From assembly GCA_002317575.1 (NCBI GenBank), contig DCIH01000004.1:1-21024 (forward strand): 21,024 bases of DNA. Direction: 5' to 3'. This DNA comes from Verrucomicrobia bacterium UBA1731 (GTDB lineage: Bacteria; Verrucomicrobiota; Kiritimatiellia; RFP12; UBA1067). Shown in pieces: positions 5,455 to 12,190 of the stretch. The notes under the pieces are model-generated. The model made no database searches. It was not told the DNA's origin and saw only the letters and a list, made by a program, of their open reading frames with translations. Made by a program: the position numbers and the translations under genes. The first letter of the stretch is position 1. Each line of letters starts with the position of its first letter.

Positions 5455-6846
5455 TCACGCCTTCGCGCCGCCGTCAGCATCATCGCCCGGTTCAACGCCC
5501 ATCAGCCGCGCGTTCGACTTGATGCGCTCGTCTCCCGGAGCGAGCTTCATCGCTTCCTTGACGGCCTCGCGCGCCTCCGCCTTCCGACCCGTGTACCAAA
5601 GTCCGAGCGCGAGCAAGTCCCAAGGTCTCGCACCCCACGCCTCCGCCTTCGTCGTGTAGTTCATGTCGCGCGTTGTCACGGCGACCGCGAACGCCCCGGC
5701 CTCCACGACCGTCTGCCAGTCCGGGAGAGGCCTTCCGTTCGGGGACGTGTTCGTGTACGCCGCCCATTGCAGTTCCACCGCCGCCTCGCGCTGGTTCGGC
5801 GCTTCCGCCATCGCCGCCTTCCACCACGCGTACGCCGTTTTCCTGTCGCCGAGCTTCACGTGGCAGTTTGCGATGAACCGCATAGAAGCCGCGCGCTCGG
5901 CGCGCCACGTCGCCGTAGGCATGGCGAGGTGCTTCTCGAGCGCCTCGATGGCCTCGCGCCAACGTCCACGGAACATCAGTTCGCGCCCGTAGTAGTGCGC
6001 GTTTCGGTCGTCCTGCGGGCATTCCTCCACCGACGCCTTCAAGAGGTCGAGGTACTGCGCACGGCTCTTCGCGTGGTCGGCGTGGTGCTCGAGACGCATC
6101 CCCGGAACGCGGACGATTTCCTGTTTCGCCGGGCCGTAGTCGAGGATTTCGTGGACGGGGTGCGTCCACCGCGCTCCGCACCGCGCGGCGTGGACTTTGT
6201 GGTACATGAATTTCGTGCCGTCCGTGCCGTCGTGGTTGAAATTCCACACGTATTCGTATTCGCCCGTGGTCGGCGCGTGACCGTTCTCGCGCGTCCACGC
6301 CGTCCACGCGGCCTCGAGCTTCGCGCGCCATCCGGCCACGAGCACCTCGTCGAGGTCGGTGCAGACGAGGACGTCCGCGTCCGGGAATGCCGCGAGCGCG
6401 TGGTCTATCGACCTGTTTCGTGCGACGTCGAAGCGCCACGGGTTCGTTTCCTCGCGCACGACGACGGCTCCCCTCGCGCGGAGCTTCTCCGCCGTATCGT
6501 CCGACGATCCCGTGTCGACCACGGCCACGCCGTCCGCTTCGCGCATCGAATCCATCCATCTGTCGACGAACTTGGCTTCGTCCTTTGCGATGGCGTACAC
6601 GACGATCTTGAGCACGCCCGTCCGCGACGTCTTCGCTTCGACCGCCTTCGTCGGCTCCGCATTCGCGTCATCCGATCCGCCGACGGACGCCGTCTTCTCC
6701 ACGGGCGCTTCCGCTTCCGCGTGGAAATCCTCGCCGTTGGCTGGCACGCCTTCCGTCTTTTGTTCCGGCGCGCCGTCGTGTCGCGCCTCTTCGTTGATCG
6801 TGGCCGCCGTCGCGCGCGCCGCCGATTTCTTTATTTTCTTGGCCAT
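5455..6846 (-). CDS. GT2-family glycosyltransferase with TPR-like C-terminus
   Basis: A 463-aa protein starting at ATG 6846 behind AAGGAGAACGC. Residues 1-75 are low complexity (Ala/Glu/Lys). Residues 78-290 form a GT-A fold: an initial strand (LKIVVYAIAKDEAKFVDRW), DTGSSDDT (111-118) for the nucleotide sugar, and the metal-binding DLDE (164-167), so the active site looks complete. From about 290 to 445, helical pairs with an AHYYGRELMFRGRW-type repeat resemble TPRs. Such enzymes transfer a sugar from a nucleotide donor. In a phage this could modify a virion protein, DNA or host surface glycans; the acceptor is unknown. It sits as cargo between the capsid gene and attP. Confidence 0.85.
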   Translation of the reverse strand: MAKKIKKSAARATAATINEEARHDGAPEQKTEGVPANGEDFHAEAEAPVEKTASVGGSDDANAEPTKAVEAKTSRTGVLKIVVYAIAKDEAKFVDRWMDSMREADGVAVVDTGSSDDTAEKLRARGAVVVREETNPWRFDVARNRSIDHALAAFPDADVLVCTDLDEVLVAGWRAKLEAAWTAWTRENGHAPTTGEYEYVWNFNHDGTDGTKFMYHKVHAARCGARWTHPVHEILDYGPAKQEIVRVPGMRLEHHADHAKSRAQYLDLLKASVEECPQDDRNAHYYGRELMFRGRWREAIEALEKHLAMPTATWRAERAASMRFIANCHVKLGDRKTAYAWWKAAMAEAPNQREAAVELQWAAYTNTSPNGRPLPDWQTVVEAGAFAVAVTTRDMNYTTKAEAWGARPWDLLALGLWYTGRKAEAREAVKEAMKLAPGDERIKSNARLMGVEPGDDADGGAKA

Positions 6847-6862
6847 GTTGCGTTCTCCTTGC

Positions 6863-6883
6863 GCATTCGCCGCGATGGTAAAA
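6863..6883 (-). repeat. Leader element copy (divergent), before the glycosyltransferase
   Basis: Minus strand TTTTACC-N4-CGGCG, matching the TTTGACC-N4-CGGCG family with one change in the first half. It starts 37 nt before the ATG at 6846, the usual distance in this family. It overlaps the start of the possible plus-strand gene at 6875. Confidence 0.45.
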
Positions 6884-7111
6884 ACTTGGAAAAACGAGCC
6901 GACGCCCTTCACCTTCGACAAGCCGCTCACGTGGTCTGCTCGCCCCGACGGCCCGGAAGAATGCGATTCCATGCGCGTGCGGGACTACGTCGTCATGCTC
7001 TACGGAATGTCGGACGGCCTTCGCGAGCTTGGCCTTGATTTGGTTTTCGACGAGGCGTTCCGCGTTCGGCTCGTCGGCGTCCGCGATGAATGGCGCGCCG
7101 AGTTCGAGTGA
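6875..7111 (+). CDS. Possible plus-strand gene, 78 aa, unknown
   Basis: One of very few plausible plus-strand genes. The translation (MVKTWKNEPTPFTFDKPL, ending DEWRAEFE) has balanced composition with Trp, Tyr, Phe and acidic residues, and a strong preference for G/C in third codon positions, unlike the arginine-rich shadow frames. It ends about 30 nt before a hairpin that could terminate both strands. Against it: no Shine-Dalgarno sequence, only 28 nt to the divergent glycosyltransferase start, and overlap with a copy of the leader element. If it is not a gene, this stretch is an unusually long leader for the glycosyltransferase. Confidence 0.45.
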   Translation: MVKTWKNEPTPFTFDKPLTWSARPDGPEECDSMRVRDYVVMLYGMSDGLRELGLDLVFDEAFRVRLVGVRDEWRAEFE

Positions 7112-7271
7112 GCCGTCCGTGCGGTTCGCAATGCTTGGAAAAAGAAGAGACCGCGCCGCGTTGGCGTGGTCTCTTCTTTCGTGTCGCGTCAGTCCCTGTT
7201 TTTACAACAGTCCATATTCCGGGGGTTCCGTCATTGTATTTGATTTTGTCGCCAACCTTGAACTTTGCCAT
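6993..7271 (-). CDS. Small KOW-like protein, probably truncated
   Basis: Start at ATG 7271 with a strong GGGAGG site. The first 27 residues (MAKFKVGDKIKYNDGTPGIW then TVVKTGT) look like a small SH3/KOW-type domain of phage proteins. After that the frame runs through the terminator hairpin at 7139-7179 and becomes arginine-rich to 6993, which is unlikely to be real protein. A one-base loss in the run of five C near codon 17 would give a stop directly before the hairpin. The functional product is therefore probably shorter than drawn, or the gene is a remnant. Confidence 0.4.
   Translation of the reverse strand: MAKFKVGDKIKYNDGTPGIWTVVKTGTDATRKKRPRQRGAVSSFSKHCEPHGRLTRTRRAIHRGRRRAERGTPRRKPNQGQAREGRPTFRRA
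7138..7179. terminator. Hairpin terminator, possibly bidirectional
   Basis: A perfect 12-bp stem (7141-7152 with 7168-7179, AAAGAAGAGACC) with a GC-rich loop. On the minus strand it ends in a run of U; on the plus strand the stem itself ends CUUCUUU. It lies between the minus-strand capsid-side gene and the plus-strand gene at 6875, where a shared terminator would make sense. Confidence 0.7.
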
Positions 7272-7303
7272 TTTCTTTTCCTCCCGATATTGCCTTTTAC
7301 GTC

Positions 7304-7343
7304 AAAAGGCCACCGTCGGCAGTCGCCTGTCTTCGGTGGCCTT
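7304..7343 (-). terminator. Terminator after the major capsid gene
   Basis: Minus strand: a 10-bp perfect stem AAGGCCACCG/CGGTGGCCTT (7334-7343 with 7306-7315) followed by further T. A second hairpin (7350-7379, ATGCGCT/AGCGCAT arms) lies directly before it, between it and the stop of the capsid gene. Confidence 0.65.
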
Positions 7344-7391
7344 GCGCTTCATGCGCTCACGCTTTCGGCGTCAGCGCATTCTCCGCTCCGC

Positions 7392-8381
7392 TTACACGGA
7401 AGGCCCGACCGGGGTCGTGGCCTCGCTCACCAAGCGGACGATCTTCGTCGGCTGGAGGAGCTTGGAGCCGAACAGCGCTTCCGCCGTGAGGTCGGAGCAG
7501 TCCGTGCGCCAGTCGCCGCCACGGCGGAACTGGATCACGAGGCCGGACGCGTCGTCCGTCACCGTGCCGACTTCCGCGTATTCCTGCGGGTTGAGCACGG
7601 GGATCGTGCGGCCCGCGATGCCGAGCGCGTTCACCGGGACGAGGGCGCCGAACAGATGCTCGGCGCTGTCGGCGGGGAGCATATCGTTTTTGATGACCGC
7701 GCGGAAACCGTACAGTCCGGGGATGCGGCCCTCGGCAATCGCGGAGCGGTCGCCGTAGACGTTGGCGTCCAGCGAAGCGAGGAGCTGACCGAACTTCTTG
7801 CCGTTGAGCATCACCACCGTGTCGGCGGGATCGATGTCGGCCTTCGAGCAGGCGTCGTAGAATTCCTCGGCCACCACGGACTTCGTGATCGCGTTGGCGT
7901 ACACCTTCTCGTTCCACGCGCCGAAGTTGAGGAGCGTGCCCGTGATCGTGCCGTCTTCGGCGACCTTCTTGTCCTGCCCGGAGGTCGGGATGTTGGTCTT
8001 GTTGATGATCGCGCACGCGCGCTTCAGCAAGCCACGGCTCACCGAGCGGCCCATCGCGTCGCCCGCGTTCTGCCAGCGGTTCGACCCGATGTTGAGGTAG
8101 TCGTCCGGCGTGAACTCGAACGTCTTCTTGATGTGCGTGCCGAACTTCACTTCGACGAAGCTGGAGGACGCGCTCGCGTGGCCGTAGTTGTTGGTCTCGC
8201 GGTTGAAGTCCTCGGCTTCGCCGTCGTCGAAGAACTGGACGAGCATCGTCGAGCCCGCCTGCACGGCGTCCGGTGTGAAGTCGGTGGTGAAGTCGCGGAG
8301 ACGCGCGATGGTGTCGTGCGCGACCATGATGGCGCGGTTAGCCATGAACCGCACGGCGGGGTCTTTGATCGAAGAAGCCAT
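7392..8381 (-). CDS. Probable major capsid protein (329 aa)
   Basis: Start at ATG 8381 behind GAAAGGAAT; stop TAA. Position directly after the protease/scaffold gene, length and composition fit a HK97-fold major capsid subunit. The segment HASASSSFVEVKFGTHIKKT followed by FEFTPDDYL resembles the strand-rich region of P22-like coat proteins. The later block with VVMLNGKKFGQLLASLD and RIPGLYGFRAVIKNDML (an insertion-and-tag pattern) is typical of many major capsid proteins. No signal or transmembrane segment. A tandem of hairpins follows. The exact capsid family cannot be fixed by eye. Confidence 0.8.
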   Translation of the reverse strand: MASSIKDPAVRFMANRAIMVAHDTIARLRDFTTDFTPDAVQAGSTMLVQFFDDGEAEDFNRETNNYGHASASSSFVEVKFGTHIKKTFEFTPDDYLNIGSNRWQNAGDAMGRSVSRGLLKRACAIINKTNIPTSGQDKKVAEDGTITGTLLNFGAWNEKVYANAITKSVVAEEFYDACSKADIDPADTVVMLNGKKFGQLLASLDANVYGDRSAIAEGRIPGLYGFRAVIKNDMLPADSAEHLFGALVPVNALGIAGRTIPVLNPQEYAEVGTVTDDASGLVIQFRRGGDWRTDCSDLTAEALFGSKLLQPTKIVRLVSEATTPVGPSV

Positions 8382-8428
8382 TGTCTTGATTCCTTTCGTG
8401 TTTCAGTTGATTGACGTTGATCGGGTGC

Positions 8429-8980
8429 TTACTTGCAGGCGTGCGCGACGAGGTACGCGTTTTCCTTGGCGGGGTCGCCGCCGCAGGCCGCGAGGCCGTC
8501 TTCCATCGCCTTGGCCGCGTTCGCCACGACGGGCTTGCGGGCGGCGTTCGCGTTCACGACGCGGCGCACGGCCACGGGGGCCTCGGCGGGCTTTGCGTTC
8601 TTGACGATGCGTGCCGCGAGCTTGCGGGCGTTGGCCACGCAGGACTGCGCCGCGACGGGGTCGTCGAGGTACTGCTGTTTCAGTTCCTCTTTTTCCTCTT
8701 CGCATTCGCACACGTCCTCGTTCTCGGCGACGAATTTCTCCGCCTCCGCGTTCGCGGCCTCCTGCTGGAGTCCGGCGAGGGCCTCGCCGTCGTTTTTGCA
8801 CTTCTCGATGACGGCGTTGATGCATTCCACGGCGTTCTCCGCCGTCGCGTCCGGCTCGAGGCCGAGCGCCTCGTTCACCGCTTCGACGCCTTTGGCGCGG
8901 GCGAGAAGGGCGTCGATTGCCGCTTCCACGTCAGCGTCGGTGGCTTCCGGCGGGAGACCGAGCTTTTCACGGATGTCCAT
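8429..8980 (-). CDS. Nested scaffold protein, internal in-frame start (183 aa)
   Basis: Inside the protease gene, ATG 8980 (MDIREKLGLPPEATDADV) is preceded by AAAGGAAAT at the right distance and lies exactly at the border between linker and helical domain. The product would be the C-terminal scaffold alone, like Mu gpZ within gpI or lambda Nu3 within C. It is very acidic with a CECEEEKEELKQQ stretch. Translation from this site is inferred, not proven. Confidence 0.6.
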   Translation of the reverse strand: MDIREKLGLPPEATDADVEAAIDALLARAKGVEAVNEALGLEPDATAENAVECINAVIEKCKNDGEALAGLQQEAANAEAEKFVAENEDVCECEEEKEELKQQYLDDPVAAQSCVANARKLAARIVKNAKPAEAPVAVRRVVNANAARKPVVANAAKAMEDGLAACGGDPAKENAYLVAHACK

Positions 8981-9640
8981 TGTTGGATTTCCTTTGTTGG
9001 GGTTGTCGTTTTCGTTGGTGACGCCGTCCGCCTCCGCGCAGGGGGCTTCGGGCACTTCTCCGGCAACGCCGACGCCTTCGATTCGAGCGGGTGCGCTGGG
9101 GTGGCTGGTCGTCACGCCTTCGCCTTCGGCCACGGAGGCCGCTCCGGCTTCGCCGTTTTTCACGGCTTTCCCGGCGGCGTAGGTTCCCGACGCACCCGTT
9201 TTAACCGCTCTCATGTTGAGCATGGGGGCCACTGGAAGATTGGGGCGGTTCGTCATGCCGACCGAGACGAGCTTCTGCGGCCTCCCGGCGTCGTCCAAAG
9301 TCCACGCCGGGCTGATGAACCTGTAGCGCTTCTGCGTCACCGCGTCTGCGCCCTTGTCCGTGAAGTTGAAAACGCCGACGAGGCCGCGATCCGGGTCTTT
9401 GAACACCCGCGTCACCCACGCCATCGCCTCGGTAGATCCTCCGTCTTCGCTCGAGTGGTCTGCGTCGACCAGCACGTCGCCGTCGAAATTCTTGACGAGG
9501 TTGTCCACCGCCTCTTCGTCGACGATCTGCGTCACGTCCTTGCCTTCGACCACTTGGCCGAAATGGCCGAGCGGCGAGAGCTGGACTTCGATTTCGTCGC
9601 CGCTCTTCACCTCGTCGGGCAGTTTGATTGGATTTGGCAT
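8429..9640 (-). CDS. Mu gpI-like prohead protease fused to scaffold (403 aa)
   Basis: Start at ATG 9640 behind AAAGGAGAAACGC. The N-terminal 150 residues match the Mu I protease family (cuts scaffold during head maturation): VDADHSSED (58-66), AMAWVTRVFKDPDRGL (72-87), YRFISPAW (106-113) and VGMTNRP (127-133). A low-complexity linker (about 145-220) follows, then an acidic helical C-terminal domain (221-403) that would act as internal scaffold. The scaffold part also has its own start. It lies between portal and capsid genes, as in Mu-type head modules. Confidence 0.85.
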   Translation of the reverse strand: MPNPIKLPDEVKSGDEIEVQLSPLGHFGQVVEGKDVTQIVDEEAVDNLVKNFDGDVLVDADHSSEDGGSTEAMAWVTRVFKDPDRGLVGVFNFTDKGADAVTQKRYRFISPAWTLDDAGRPQKLVSVGMTNRPNLPVAPMLNMRAVKTGASGTYAAGKAVKNGEAGAASVAEGEGVTTSHPSAPARIEGVGVAGEVPEAPCAEADGVTNENDNPNKGNPTMDIREKLGLPPEATDADVEAAIDALLARAKGVEAVNEALGLEPDATAENAVECINAVIEKCKNDGEALAGLQQEAANAEAEKFVAENEDVCECEEEKEELKQQYLDDPVAAQSCVANARKLAARIVKNAKPAEAPVAVRRVVNANAARKPVVANAAKAMEDGLAACGGDPAKENAYLVAHACK

Positions 9641-9665
9641 CTGCGTTTCTCCTTTCGTCTCTCTT

Positions 9666-9686
9666 GCAATCGCCGCGAAGGTCAAA
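9666..9686 (-). repeat. Leader element copy, portal-protease junction
   Basis: Minus strand TTTGACC-N4-CGGCGATTGC. The TGA is the portal stop codon. The element starts 46 nt before the protease ATG. Confidence 0.65.
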
Positions 9687-11721
9687 CGCGCGCGTTCGGC
9701 ACGGCCTTGTTCGCGGCTGGTTCGTCGCCGAGCGGCTCTTTCTTGATCTGCGCATCGAACGCCGCCTTCATCTGCCCGGCGATCACCTCGCGCATCGCGG
9801 GGTCGTCCGGCACGAGGCGGTCTATCTCGTTTACGAGCTTCGCCGCCGCCGCAGGACGTTCGTCTTCCGGGAGTGCCAGCACCTCGGCGAGGCGTTTGGC
9901 TACTTCCGAGAAATCGTCCTGCAGGGCTTCGACGAGCGCGTCCCCTGCGCTCTTTCGGGACGCAGTCTTCCCGGCCACGGTCTTTCCAGCGTCGCCGTCT
10001 TCGGGAGCGCCGGGTGTAGGAACGGGATTCAGCTCCGCGTCCGCCGACTTTTCAGCATCCGACGGGCCGTTTTCCGCCCCGTTGTCCGCGTCCGCAGGCA
10101 ACGGTTCGTCTGCGGTGGCCGACGTTTCGCCGTTTTCCGCCAAATTTCGCGCCGTGGCGCGTTCCGCGTTTCCGCACGCGCCGTCTTCAGCGTTTTCCAC
10201 GGGCGCGTCCACGGGCCGTTTTTCGCTCGTTTCCGCGTTGGCCGATTCCAACGCTTCGGAGACCGCCTTTTCGTCGGGAGCGTCCGTCCCGGCGGATCCG
10301 TCGATTCCGGCTGTTTCAGCCGACGCGGATTCTACGACGTCTCCCGGTTCGGGATCGTGTCGGGCTTCCGTCGCGGGCGCGCCGCCGCCGTTGAAACCTC
10401 CGCCGCCACCGAACCCTCCGTCGCCTTCCGGCTTGACGCGGATCGTGTAGCCCGTGCGCTGGGAAAGTTCCTCCGCGTCCATCGTGAATCCGGCGCTCGA
10501 GGCGAGCCCGGCCAATTCCAGCACGTCCTTGGCGTTCGGCTTCGGTTCCGTTTCCATTTGGAATTCGGCCATGATCGGCTTTCCCTTGAACGCGCGCTTG
10601 AGGACGACTTCGCAGAACTGCTTGTTTATGGCGTTCGCCGTCACCCGCGCGTCCGCACGGACGATTTCGCGCCACACGTCCATTTGCGCGCCGCCCGCCA
10701 AAGTTCCCGAACCGCTTTCCGCGAGCGACGTCAAAGTGCCGCCCGTCGCCATGAGGACGATGAGCTTCTGCTGGTGTTCGATGAATTCCGTGAACGGGTT
10801 CGTCCCACGGCTTTCGCTCGCGTAGTTGATTTCGCTACCGTTCGGCACGACGCCGGAGCGCCCCTCGAACACCGCCTCCGCCGCTTTCATGTACTTGTCG
10901 ACTTGGTCGTCGCTCGTCAGCTCCGGCATCGTGATGATCACGGGCGGCAGGCCGTAGCTCTCGAGGAATCGGCCCCAGTCGCGTTCGCCGAGCGCCATGC
11001 GGAGGTAGATTTTCATCGCGGGCCAGTCGATGCACCGCTTTTTCACGACCGTGACGAGTTCGCTCGACGGGATCGCCTCGAGTTGCGGATTGTTGCTCGG
11101 CGTCACGCCGTGGAGGACGCACCACGGGGCCGCGTCCGGGTTCCAAAGCCAAACCTGCCGCATCGGGTCGAAGCAGACGTTCCAAGAATCCAAGAGGTCG
11201 AAGTGCTTGACCGTTCCGTCGATCTCGCGCACCGGGTTCACGTGGCTGTAGCCGCGAAACGCCGCGAGCGCCAAATGCTCGAGCGTTTCCGGGAGGTTGT
11301 CGATTCCGGCGACCGCCGACTCGAGGCACGCGATCTGCTCTTGCACGAGCACCTTGTCCGCGTCAGCCGGAGCCGCCGCCTTCACGGCCCCGTCGCCGAA
11401 CGTGCGGAACCGACGCTGGTCGCTTTCCACGACCTTCCAGTCGAGTTCGGAGAGCGCCGCGCTCCGGCGGGAATTGCAGACGAGCAGTGTCGGGTCGTTT
11501 TGCTCGACCTCGTTGTAGAGGTACTGCAGGAGCGTCATGTTGCCCGTGCGCGCGAGGTCGTGAACCATTTCGACGTACCGAGCGTCGATGTTCCACAGCG
11601 GGTTGATCGTTTCCTGCTTGCGCCCGTTCTCGCTTTTGCGGAAACGCCGCGACACGAAGGACACCACCTTGTCGAGGAAGGCGGACTTCGAGTCGCCACG
11701 CTGTGTGTTTTTCATCTGCAT
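9682..11721 (-). CDS. Portal protein, DUF935 / Mu gp29-like (679 aa)
   Basis: Start at ATG 11721 (MQMKNTQRGDSKSAFLDKVV); GGAG lies about ten nucleotides upstream, and ATG at 11715 is an alternative. The core (about 30-460) has hallmarks of DUF935 portals: SELDWKVVESD, LEHLALAAFRGYSHVNPV, LLDSWNVCFDP and the RMALGERDWGRFLESYGLPPV segment. The portal forms the dodecameric ring for DNA entry and exit. After a Gly-rich linker (GGGGGFNGGG) an acidic low-complexity tail of about 140 residues (Ala/Glu/Asp/Pro) leads to a final helical domain (DALVEALQDDFSEVAKRLAEV). The long tail is unusual for the family. Confidence 0.85.
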   Translation of the reverse strand: MQMKNTQRGDSKSAFLDKVVSFVSRRFRKSENGRKQETINPLWNIDARYVEMVHDLARTGNMTLLQYLYNEVEQNDPTLLVCNSRRSAALSELDWKVVESDQRRFRTFGDGAVKAAAPADADKVLVQEQIACLESAVAGIDNLPETLEHLALAAFRGYSHVNPVREIDGTVKHFDLLDSWNVCFDPMRQVWLWNPDAAPWCVLHGVTPSNNPQLEAIPSSELVTVVKKRCIDWPAMKIYLRMALGERDWGRFLESYGLPPVIITMPELTSDDQVDKYMKAAEAVFEGRSGVVPNGSEINYASESRGTNPFTEFIEHQQKLIVLMATGGTLTSLAESGSGTLAGGAQMDVWREIVRADARVTANAINKQFCEVVLKRAFKGKPIMAEFQMETEPKPNAKDVLELAGLASSAGFTMDAEELSQRTGYTIRVKPEGDGGFGGGGGFNGGGAPATEARHDPEPGDVVESASAETAGIDGSAGTDAPDEKAVSEALESANAETSEKRPVDAPVENAEDGACGNAERATARNLAENGETSATADEPLPADADNGAENGPSDAEKSADAELNPVPTPGAPEDGDAGKTVAGKTASRKSAGDALVEALQDDFSEVAKRLAEVLALPEDERPAAAAKLVNEIDRLVPDDPAMREVIAGQMKAAFDAQIKKEPLGDEPAANKAVPNARV

Positions 11722-11735
11722 TGCGTTGTATCTCC

Positions 11736-11756
11736 GCAATCGCCGAAACGGTCAAA
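11736..11756 (-). repeat. Leader element copy, before the portal gene
   Basis: Minus strand TTTGACC-N4-CGGCGATTGC, 35 nt before the portal ATG. It is identical to the copy at 9666-9686 outside the N4 spacer. Confidence 0.65.
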
Positions 11757-11765
11757 CGGAGCCGA

Positions 11766-12014
11766 TTACTTCATCGACAACATGGCGCGCTTGAGGTGTC
11801 CCATCGCATCAAACAGTCCCTGCGACTTTTCTTCGTCGTATGCGATGATGAACGCCGCCTTTTCAATCAAATTCACAGCGCTCTTGCAATTGTCGTATGC
11901 CTGTTTCATTTTTCGTGCGTTTTCATCCGCGTTCTCGGCCACGTCGTCTCCGCAGGCGTTTCAGGCCTCGCGTTCCTCGAGCGCGTTGGCCACGATGGGG
12001 TTTTTGCTTGTCAT
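11766..12014 (-). pseudogene. Small gene interrupted by an in-frame TGA (82 codons)
   Basis: ATG 12014 follows GGAGG and overlaps the stop of the upstream gene (ATGA). Codons 1-17 read MTSKNPIVANALEEREA, then TGA at 11961-11963. The same frame then continues cleanly for 64 codons (NACGDDVAENADENARKMKQ onward) to TAA at 11766. The sequence on both sides has normal protein composition, so this looks like one gene with a nonsense change (CGA to TGA would fit) or a recoded stop. NPIVANAL echoes NPVVNAAMQER at the C-terminus of the 325-aa protein nearby. Function unknown. Confidence 0.6.
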
Positions 12015-12190
12015 GTCTGTTTCCTCCGTTTGGGTGAATGTTTGCAGTCAAAATTCTCCGCGTTAGTCATTCCGTCCGCGTCCGCTTTCGCCACCGCAGG
12101 ATCGACGCCGCCGAGAGGGTAGCACGCGTGTCGTTTCATCCATGCGCGCACCTCGCCCTGCGTCGGCGCTCTGCGCGGACATGGCGTCAT
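12011..12190 (-). CDS. Small hypothetical protein (59 aa)
   Basis: Start at ATG 12190 overlaps the stop of the 325-aa gene (ATGA), and its own stop overlaps the next ATG, so it is tightly coupled in the head operon. The protein begins MTPCPRRAPTQGEVRAWMKR and ends in a basic KHSPKRRKQT tail. It holds three cysteines. No family recognised. Confidence 0.6.
   Translation of the reverse strand: MTPCPRRAPTQGEVRAWMKRHACYPLGGVDPAVAKADADGMTNAENFDCKHSPKRRKQT

Noticed and set aside
5176..7038. 620-codon plus-strand open frame opposite the glycosyltransferase
   Set aside because: Extreme Arg/His/Val composition and no domain; the minus strand carries a complete GT2 enzyme. Only the small frame at 6875-7111 was kept.
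9628..12066. 812-codon plus-strand open frame opposite the portal gene
   Set aside because: Shadow composition and no start signal; the minus strand encodes a recognisable portal.
12117..12126. Another GTGCTACCC-type arm site
   Set aside because: It lies inside the coding sequence of the 59-aa gene, far from the att region, and is probably a chance match.
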